DNA from: Fulvia fulva
Taxonomy: Eukaryota > Ascomycota > Dothideomycetes > Mycosphaerellales > Mycosphaerellaceae
Length of the DNA stretch: 64,000 nucleotides
Direction of reading: 5' to 3'
Assembly: GCF_020509005.1 (NCBI RefSeq)
Contig: NC_063013.1
Span: forward strand, 2,604,001 to 2,668,000
In this document: piece by piece, positions 57,001-64,000 of the stretch
Layout of the letters: every line of letters starts with the position of its first letter
How positions within the stretch are numbered: position 1 is the first letter of the stretch
Program-made: the position numbers and the translations under genes
Notes under the pieces: generated by a model
Seen by the model: the letters and a program-made list of their open reading frames with translations, nothing else
What the model was told of the DNA's origin: nothing
The model's database searches: none

Positions 57001-57511
57001 CAAAGCGAGTGTGCTCTGTGTCGAAGTCTGCAAAGTGGTTGAATCTCGGCATCATGTAGGACATGGCGCATCCCTTCGGATCCTGTTGTCGGTTCAGAAA
57101 CGAGTGCACTATCGTGAACAGGAGCAACAGTGCGGCCATGCTCGTCGCAAGCGTGAGGAAGGAGCAGCGCCAAGGAGATGGCAATCGTGCGGCGTGCTGG
57201 CGGACGTGGTCGGCGATTGGAGCTGGCGCATCGTGAGGGATGGGGGTCGGTGGGGTTTCAAGCAGCGGATTCTTCTCCAGCGCCGGACTGGAGATGGATG
57301 TGCGCATCAACGGGCTATGGCCCTCGACAACCGGCGACACGCTCAGCTCCCTGCTCTGCTTGCGCTCCTGCAACCGCGAGCGACTCCCACTTCCGCCGTC
57401 CCGTATCATGTCGCGGCTCTTGACGCTCGCTTTCGCCTTGTCGGAAGCACTCGGGGTCGTGGACGCAGGCTTCGGCCGATCGTCATTGTCGCTGGACGTT
57501 CTGTCCCTCAT
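54005..57511 (-). CDS. BST1: GPI inositol-deacylase (PGAP1/Bst1)
   Basis: Three exons, 54,729-57,511, 54,292-54,678 and 54,005-54,236, with introns of 50 and 55 bp (the second with TACTAAC branch site); 1,133 aa. A Ser-rich cytosolic N-terminus precedes a transmembrane segment at about residues 112-137. The alpha/beta-hydrolase lumenal domain follows, with IPVLFIPGNAGSYKQVRPIA and the nucleophile elbow ILGHSMGGVV (Ser 298), then YSGLTAGKSPLDDV and LSAPHARPP. Multiple membrane segments occupy the C-terminal third. The enzyme removes the inositol acyl chain of GPI anchors in the ER before export. The C-terminus is KKRP, a KKxx dilysine ER-retrieval signal. Confidence 0.95.
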
Positions 57512-57666
57512 GACATGGGCGCCGGGAGAGAATGGAGTATGCTACCGCCGCGTAGCCGTGTCAGCGTTTGGCGAGCATCCAGCGCGTGGGTTGTAGCGAC
57601 AGTGTAGGGCAAACAATCGGATCGGATGGGCGCCGGTCTGCCGCAGTCACAGCACACCAGCACAGT

Positions 57667-57690
57667 GAAAGCGAAAGCGAAAGCGAAAGC
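57667..57690. repeat. (GAAAGC)4 hexamer repeat
   Basis: Four perfect tandem units, about 155 bp upstream of the BST1 start on the minus strand, where it reads GCTTTC, a pyrimidine-rich promoter tract. Confidence 0.9.
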
Positions 57691-57695
57691 GCAGA

Positions 57696-57717
57696 GTGGG
57701 CGTGGGCGTGGGCGTGG
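57696..57717. repeat. (GTGGGC)n hexamer repeat
   Basis: Three full units plus a partial fourth, directly after the GAAAGC array. In the minus direction it reads GCCCAC. Confidence 0.9.
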
Positions 57718-58526
57718 TCGTGCTGGAGCGTCAAAAGTGAGCGGCAGGAAGAAGCGCGGTGCGGTTGCGACGGAGCAGCGTCGCAGCAGAGGGAGGGCAG
57801 GCTGCAGCAGAAGGAGACAGGCAGCTGTTAGCGGACTCCTCTCGCTAGTTCTCCAGTAATGCTTCCGCCGCCGCGCAATACATGTAGCCTGCAATCATCT
57901 CATCAACCAGACTCCAGACTCCCCCGGCAGGCACACGGCATGGAACACTATGCATGGCAATCTGCACGTATTCAACGTTGCTGCCACGCGGAGATGCTGC
58001 AATGATGATGACACGCTTGTGTAGCGACGCCGACGCCAGATGCATCGTCTCAGTCTCGTCGCAACTTGCAAGCCTTTGACGTCTTTGCCGACGGAAGCTT
58101 GACTACATGTAAACTGTAACTCTGCCACACACATCCTTGCCTTCTCCATTCACACTCCGCCGACTCCGCCTTTGCATCTCAGATCCACGCCGAGCACCTC
58201 CGAGCACGCGAGCCGCCTGCAATGCCTCTGCAGAATCGCGACCAACTTGTTCGCCGGCCGCCAAGCAGAGAACGCGCAATCCTGCGGGCCCGGCTACCAT
58301 TTCCATTCATCGGCCCGCTCCACAATGCCGTGCCCAGCCGTGCCCTCGTGGGACATTATTGTCTTCCAACTTGGGAAGTCACTGTACATCGGCCCCGGCG
58401 ACGGCGTACAACGTCTTGGTGATACAGATGTGTATACTATTGTCATTGACATCCTAACCTCGGTGCCTCTCAGACGGGCCACGAAACGGTGAGACTTCGA
58501 AAGACAGCCTTCCATCATCACCTCAC

Positions 58527-60586
58527 TCATCTCGCCACTGGCCCAACCCTGACCTGCTCTCTGCTCTGCCGGTCTTGCCATCGCTGTACTTTCTTTTGCG
58601 CTTTCTTCTTCTCCCCTGTCATCCGTCGGAAGCGTCCTCGAGCACCATGCTTGATTTTCGTAATCAGATCCCCGGCCCGACCTTTGGTAATCATGCCAAA
58701 CTGGAGTTGCTCATCTTCTTGGCGGAATTTGTTCAGATAGTCCATTTGACTCTGGGACGCGGGCTTCTTTCTCCAAAAGGCAGACTTCGAGATCATGTCG
58801 TACGAGAATGTTTCCGAGGCGAACGTGTCTGCACCGTGTACGGCAGCCTCGAATGTCGCTGACTTCCCTATCTGTCGTGGCCTGGCATATGGTGCCTTCG
58901 ATGTTGTCCCATCTGGTAGCCGTGCAGTGTACCAGAGCACATACTCATCACTTCCTTCCTTCTTGATGCTCACGTTGGCCCCGTCCAGGTTTGTAAGGAT
59001 GTACCTGATGTCGTCTATCTGCACCCAGGCAAATGGCGAAATTTTGCGAATCTGTCTTTCTCCCATCGTGTCCTCGATCAGATCGTTGACGCTGTCGTAA
59101 TCTGTAAAGATGACATCGCCCTTCAGCTCGGGCGGCGGTTGACTAGCAGCCTGCATCGCCTGCTCTTCCCTTTGCTTCTCCTGCTCTTTCCGCTCTTTCA
59201 AGCTCTTCATTGTCTTGAAGTCAGCTTCATTCACGAGCTCTTGTGAATTCAGTCCAAACAATGTAGGGGTCGTGATGATTCCTCCCTCAAGCGAGGCTAC
59301 CATGTCAATAACATGGCAATTCGCTTTCCCTTCGTACTTTCGCAGGCCGCGGCCGACCATCTGAATCAGCAGATTCCTCGACTGCGTCGGCCGTGCCACC
59401 AAGATACAATCAATATTGGGTATATCAGTACCTTCGGTAAAGATCCCACAGTTGAGGAGCACAGGATACTCGCCATTCTTGAATGCTTGCAGCCGCTCCG
59501 CTCGTTCCTGCGCATTTGTCGAGCCTGTTATGTACTGTGCTTCGACGCCATGCTGACGGAACACTGCAGTGAGATCTGCGACATGTGTGAGATCAACGCA
59601 AAATACCAGGGTCGATTTCCGACTTCCTCCCTTTTCTAGCCACGCCCTGACTGTGATAAGATTGGTCTCTGGGTTATTGACAGCCTTGCTCAGCGCTTTC
59701 GACTGGAAGTCTCCACCTGCGACCTTGACTTTGTCGAGATTCACGCCCGTCTTGACAGTAGTGAAGATGGCCTTGGCAAGGTATTCGTCCTCTATCATCT
59801 CTACATAGTCCCTGGATATCGTGAGTAAGAGGGACATCAGCAACGAGTATTCACTTACTTATGGTACACAATGTGGTCTATCGCAGTGCCCAGTTTTAAG
59901 CCATCATGTCTGGAGAGGGTAGCAGAGACTCCAACAAGCGCGGTCGGGCCTAGGTTATTGGGATTGGCCAAACGAAAGTGCTCGAGAATTGTCATGTAGC
60001 TCCCAGCTACGATGTGATGAGCCTCGTCCACTATGACCAGCTTGAAGCGTGCTGGGTCGAACTTTTGGAGACGTTCTGCAGAGCGCGCCAGCGTCGGCAC
60101 AGAGGCGAGGGTGATGTCTGCGAGACCAGATGCTTTGCTGTTCGCCATCTCGATCTCCACAGTCTTGTCTGGGTAGAGCTGCTGGCAATGTCGGGCAGCC
60201 TGCTCGATCAACTCACGACGATGCGCGAGGATGAGGGTATGTGTGGCATTCTTGGATGGAGCTGGTACTCGATCTAACAGATGGCTGAAGATGACAGTCT
60301 TCCCGCTGCCAGTGGCAAGTGAAATGCCCAGTCTCTTCTCTCCTCGCGAAAGATGATCGAGGACGGCTTGAATGCTGGATTCTTGATAGTCGCGCAGCTG
60401 GACCGGTCCAGTAGCAGCCGATATCTTGCATGTACTGCTGTATCTCATGCATCGCTGCATGCAGCCAGGTTGATCAACCCATGATCTGGGTACGATGCTG
60501 CGCCGGCGGGCAGCCGACGTTTGCAATGTCGCACGGGCGATGGGCAGTCTCTGAGCAAGGCGAACGATAGGCAAGGGCCGCCACAT
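58527..60586 (-). CDS. IRC3: Mitochondrial DEAD/DEAH-box helicase Irc3
   Basis: Two exons, 59,859-60,586 and 58,527-59,811, separated by a 47-bp intron (GTAAGT...TCCAG); 670 aa. Residues 1-50 are Arg-rich with few acids and act as a likely mitochondrial presequence. Superfamily 2 motifs: Q-like QLRDYQ, Walker A ATGSGKT (91-97), [18 protein letters not shown], then in the C-terminal lobe [20 protein letters not shown] and [13 protein letters not shown]. In yeast Irc3 is a double-stranded DNA translocase needed for mitochondrial DNA maintenance. The C-terminal 200 residues are fungal-specific. It is divergent from RRN5 by 216 bp. Confidence 0.9.
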
Positions 60587-60802
60587 GAAGTTGATGAGAT
60601 GTGGTGATGTCGATGGGAAGAGACGTGGCAGTTTCGTGTTTCAGTCTCGTCGCGTAGAATAGTCTAGAACTAGAACTACTGAGCCCAAACAGCGCTGACT
60701 GATCAAACCTTCATGTTCTGCTTCGAAAGGTAACACGAAGAACGTCACGACCGTCGATCTCCAGTCGCTGATATAACGTCCGCGGCGCCCTCCTGCCCTG
60801 TG
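60587..60802. promoter_or_regulatory. Divergent promoter region, IRC3 / RRN5
   Basis: 216 bp between opposing starts. No distinct element recognised. Confidence 0.5.
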
Positions 60803-62836
60803 ATGGACTCTTCGTCGCCTTGGGAGCAGCACGACGGGAGCGAAGATGAACAAGGAGAATCAGACTCGGACAGGCAAGGACAAGGCAAAGGCTCTCCAAG
60901 CCAAAGTCGACGACCTCACCACACTGCACTCGGGGCTCGACAGGCAGTCGCAACGCTCGTAAGGACCTTACCATCACGGGGCCGACTGCTCAACGAGTCA
61001 AACGCAGTACTCGAATCCAGCGAAGGCAAATCCGGCAAAAAGAAATCTCGTTCCTCAAAAGAACCTGGCCCAAGGATCTCCCGCCAACCCAAAGGCCTCC
61101 ACTCTCGGTACCCTAAGTCAAGGCGGAGAGAGATAAAGCAAAATCTCAGCCGAGCATATCGCGATCTTCTCAATGCCGATATCGAAGATGCACGGCGGCG
61201 GTCGAGCGGCAAGGCAGTATCGCTAGACTCTTCGCAGATTGGACGATCGTACTGGACTGCGCATGAGAAGGACTGTCTTTTCCGCAGAATCGAGCGCACG
61301 GGGCTGCGTGATCTCAAGGATTTAAATCAAGCGGTGCCAACGAAAAGCGATGCAGAAATCAAGGCCTACTTGCTGCTACTTGACGAAAGTCTATCAAGCT
61401 CTGCCACTTACGGTACTTCTACTGAGCAACTTGACATGAGCGACGTGCCAGCAGCCTCTGAAGTCCCATCTGACCTCGAGTCTGCTCTGGACGCTGCTGC
61501 TACTGCACTGGAATGCCACGTCCACGATCACGATGTCAAAGCTGAACAGAAGGTAAATGGCGATGTATGGCTCATAGATATACAAGCTGCCGATCAAATC
61601 GAGCTGGAGTATGAAATATCACATGAGCAACAAGGTAATGCTGAGAACGAGCTAGATAACACATCTGCTGCCGCCGGACATGCGCCAGCTCCGGCGTCTT
61701 TAGCTGCAGCCACCAAGCCGGAAAGCCTTCTCCGACCAGCTGCCTTGCTTGAACTTTCTAGTAACCTCTTCATGAACAACGGTGAGGATGAGGAACAGAA
61801 CTGGCATCACCTCGATGCGCTCTCAACAGACATCGACGGTCCAGCCATGTTCAGATCGGCTTTGACAGACTTACACGACCTTGCAATCGGTCTTACCCGC
61901 CGGCTTGTGCAAGTTGTCATCTTTCAAGCCATGTCGAGGCTTCGCGCTGAAGATTCAATCAGGAAAGACTGGACCCCATCTGCGAATATACGTGATGCTG
62001 ATGTGCATTCTGCCCTGGATCTGCTCAACATGCCACGAAGCGGGGAACGATATTGGGCAAGCTGTGCGCGAAGATGCAGGGTCGATGTTTATAGCGAGTC
62101 AAAGAAGTTTGCGGATGGTAGACCAGGCACAAAGCAGGGCCGTCGGTTGACCTTCGACGAAGTCGAGACAGAGCTTCGGCTGGACTTGCCTCACATCGAC
62201 ACGGACGGCAACGTGAATAATCACTTCGATGCCGAGGATGTCGATGAGATGCTCCGCGACGATGAAATGTTCACGGACGTCAGCGAAGTGGACAGTCCTC
62301 CAAAGGACAACTCAGAATATGAGGAGCCTGCAAAACCCACTCGAAGGCGTTCGAGCAAGCGGAAGCGTGCTTTAAGTCCGGCAGACTTCTGCCGTGTTGA
62401 GACTGCGTACCTTGAAGCAGTCGATCGAAATACACGTACCACGGAGGAGATGCGATTGCGGAAACTGCTGCGCATCGAAGCTGTGGATGATGCCGATGTC
62501 TCGCGCTCATTGCTAGCTTCCGAACCTGGTCCTGTTCCCGCTGCTTTGATTGGCGACTTGAAATGGCGTGAGAGAGTGGAGTACGAAGCCGAATGGGAAC
62601 ATTTGCAAGGACATGTTGGCCCCGAGGCATTCCATCAAATGGCGTTGGCAGGGAAAGCCGGGAGACAGCGAAGAAGAATACTCCATGCAGAATTGCAACG
62701 GCGTCTTGGAGAAGATATCGCGCTTCCTTTGAAACCCGAGGATGAACTCGCAAGTGAAGAAGAACAGGATATAGAGGAGGATCTTGATGATGGTGAAGAC
62801 GAAGATGAAGTCTCTTCTGACCACTCCGATGAATAA
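60803..62836 (+). CDS. RRN5: RNA polymerase I upstream activation factor subunit Rrn5-like
   Basis: 677 aa from ATG 60,803. The N-terminal 100 residues are acidic then basic and probably disordered. A SANT/Myb-like helix set at about 150-200 reads YWTAHEKDCLFRRIERTG, then VPTKSDAEIKAYLLLLDES, typical of the UAF subunit Rrn5. A second conserved region around 340-440 (DLHDLAIGLTRRLVQVVIFQA) is followed by an acidic block, a basic KRKRALSPADF segment and a strongly acidic tail. UAF binds the rDNA promoter upstream element. Rrn5 assignment rests on the SANT pattern and architecture rather than a search. Confidence 0.75.
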   Translation: MDSSSPWEQHDGSEDEQGESDSDRQGQGKGSPSQSRRPHHTALGARQAVATLVRTLPSRGRLLNESNAVLESSEGKSGKKKSRSSKEPGPRISRQPKGLHSRYPKSRRREIKQNLSRAYRDLLNADIEDARRRSSGKAVSLDSSQIGRSYWTAHEKDCLFRRIERTGLRDLKDLNQAVPTKSDAEIKAYLLLLDESLSSSATYGTSTEQLDMSDVPAASEVPSDLESALDAAATALECHVHDHDVKAEQKVNGDVWLIDIQAADQIELEYEISHEQQGNAENELDNTSAAAGHAPAPASLAAATKPESLLRPAALLELSSNLFMNNGEDEEQNWHHLDALSTDIDGPAMFRSALTDLHDLAIGLTRRLVQVVIFQAMSRLRAEDSIRKDWTPSANIRDADVHSALDLLNMPRSGERYWASCARRCRVDVYSESKKFADGRPGTKQGRRLTFDEVETELRLDLPHIDTDGNVNNHFDAEDVDEMLRDDEMFTDVSEVDSPPKDNSEYEEPAKPTRRRSSKRKRALSPADFCRVETAYLEAVDRNTRTTEEMRLRKLLRIEAVDDADVSRSLLASEPGPVPAALIGDLKWRERVEYEAEWEHLQGHVGPEAFHQMALAGKAGRQRRRILHAELQRRLGEDIALPLKPEDELASEEEQDIEEDLDDGEDEDEVSSDHSDE

Positions 62837-62863
62837 CCACGGACGTTGAGTCTACGATAACAA

Positions 62864-63535
62864 ATGAGCCAGCCAGCAACACTCGAGGGGACGACAACGC
62901 CGGATCAAGCGAGAGGTATCACGACATCAAACGTCTTGAGCGAGCACGGGGCAACATTTCCCATCCTTGCGATCCCCGTGGAGTTCCCACATCATGCACA
63001 ACAGCGGATCTCGATGTGTGGGATGCCGATGTTCTACCATGACCATGTGCCACCATGCGACCGACGAGTGCTTCAAGAGCCGTGTTGATTGGTATCATCT
63101 CAGCCGACAGACACACGCCGAAGTCAACGCCAAGGTGATTCCGGGTTACCGTGAAGGGAAACTCAAAAGCCGTACAGAGGGTATATATACGCCAGATATT
63201 CCCAGTCTCAACCTGCTACCACTCATACCAAAGTACTTTGAAGGACCGAAGGCGTTGTACCAAGAACCATGAGCCCGGAAGAACACAAAGCAAAACTCGC
63301 GAAGAGTGGCGTTCGGGTGGTTGACTTTGCTATCGATCGCGTTGGTGAGCCCAGCTCACGTCACTGGCTGACCAGAATGCTGACAGGCGATACAGAACGA
63401 GTCGACAGCCGTTCAAGTAAAGATCGAGCGCAAACTATCGACCATGTCGAAGATGTGATGAATCCAGAAGGTGGAAGCAAGAGGTCAGGACTGTTGTCGA
63501 AGGTCTCCTTATCGGGGTCTAGCGCCAGGTCATGA
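62864..63535 (+). other. Unresolved coding locus with overlapping frames
   Basis: Three plus-strand readings look partly protein-like: one from ATG 62,864; one 62,967-63,272 with a Cys-rich patch and CHHATDECFKSRVDWYHLS; and one 63,269-63,535 (MSPEEHKAKLAKSGVRV). The second ends at a TGA that overlaps the ATG of the third (ATGA), so a single-base frame change separates them. I could not find introns that join them in frame. It may be one gene with an error, a frameshifted gene, or a relic. Product not recognised. Confidence 0.4.
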
Positions 63536-64000
63536 GTGACACTGTCTCGTGGCCAGGTCATCAGACGCCTAGCTCGGCGACAGTAGTGTTGAAGGATCGG
63601 AGGCGTTCGTTGCCTGGAGCGAGTTCATCAGCCTACGGAAGGTGTTCTAGGATACAATAGAGAGACTGGCGTTACCGTGGACCGGTCAAGGAGGAGGATA
63701 CTTCCATTCACGGGAGGGACATCTGCTTCGGGATGTCAGTACCGGGCACAAGACTGACTTGAGGGAAAGGATGAGGTTTTGATTTCGAGATACCCATATT
63801 GTCCGACAAAGATCCATGTAGCGATCATGTGCTCACCGCCACTCATAGCGCTGTGTGACCAAATGATCTCATCGCACCCGTGTCACTCACGTTATTGCAA
63901 CTTACTAAGCCTTCTCTTAAGCTTCGCCGATTGACCAATACCTGAGCCAAACAAATCATCACAAAGTGACCCACAGTGCTCACAATCTGACTCAGCACAG
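63536..64000. other. No gene seen to window end
   Basis: 465 bp without a convincing ORF. Could be 3' or promoter sequence of genes outside. Confidence 0.5.

Larger units (their letters stand above)
57512..58526. other. Intergenic with simple repeats, upstream of BST1
   Basis: Holds the BST1 promoter/5' UTR and the IRC3 3' end. Four GAAAGC units and three to four GTGGGC units occur at 57,667-57,717. Several overlapping short ORFs at 58,130-58,500 have no recognisable product. Confidence 0.6.

Noticed and set aside
58325..58492. Small ORF starting MPCPAVPSWDIIVFQLG
   Set aside because: Reads somewhat protein-like but is only 55 codons, lies among overlapping ORFs between two minus-strand genes, and has no family I know.

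Overview
This window looks like a chromosome segment of a filamentous ascomycete (Pezizomycotina, plausibly a Dothideomycete). The clues are strong RIP-type decay of repeats (CpA/TpG lost, TpA enriched), short GT-AG introns (mostly 47-76 bp), a fungal MoaA/MoaC (cnxABC-type) locus, and MED6, RRN5, IRC3 and BST1 orthologues. It has two very different halves.

Bases 1 to about 32,210 are a nest of retrotransposons with no host gene. Target-site duplications let the order be read. A minus-strand Gypsy (A) is the oldest identifiable layer. A plus-strand Gypsy (C, 6,855-21,455) split A's integrase gene and made a 4-bp duplication CTAT; removing it restores A's reading frame. C was then hit by a 5'-truncated LINE (7,606-9,994, 12-bp duplication) and by a Copia element (10,114-14,842, 5-bp duplication GTTAA). 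To the right, A also took a second truncated LINE (21,740-23,915) and a candidate non-autonomous element D (24,474-31,879). D itself was split by a full-length LINE with open reading frames (25,551-31,377, 13-bp duplication). Another minus-strand Gypsy (B) fills the left edge. RIP damage follows this order: heavy in A, B, C, D and the first LINE copy, light in the second LINE and the Copia, and not seen in the full-length LINE ORFs.

Bases 32,210-64,000 are gene-dense and balanced in composition. In order: SAM methyltransferase (-), ubiquitin-eL40 fusion (-) divergent from the molybdopterin MoaA/MoaC locus (+), a membrane glycosyltransferase (-), MED6 (-) divergent from a catalytically atypical SDR (+), a Zn2Cys6 regulator (+), an unrecognised protein (+), a decayed or unusually spliced fungal regulator (+), a class I glutamine amidotransferase (+) tail-to-tail with an aldo-keto reductase (-), the GPI inositol-deacylase BST1 (-), mitochondrial helicase IRC3 (-) divergent from RNA polymerase I factor RRN5 (+), and an unresolved small locus (+). 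These are mostly unrelated housekeeping functions and do not form a biosynthetic cluster.

The observations most worth follow-up are a possible MOCS1-like alternative splice that switches between MoaA ending in Gly-Gly and a MoaA-MoaC fusion; a ubiquitin gene whose start codon is split by an intron and completed in a 7-nt microexon; the candidate non-autonomous element D that borrows a LINE 5' region; and an intact LINE beside a gap-free RIP-mutated copy of itself.
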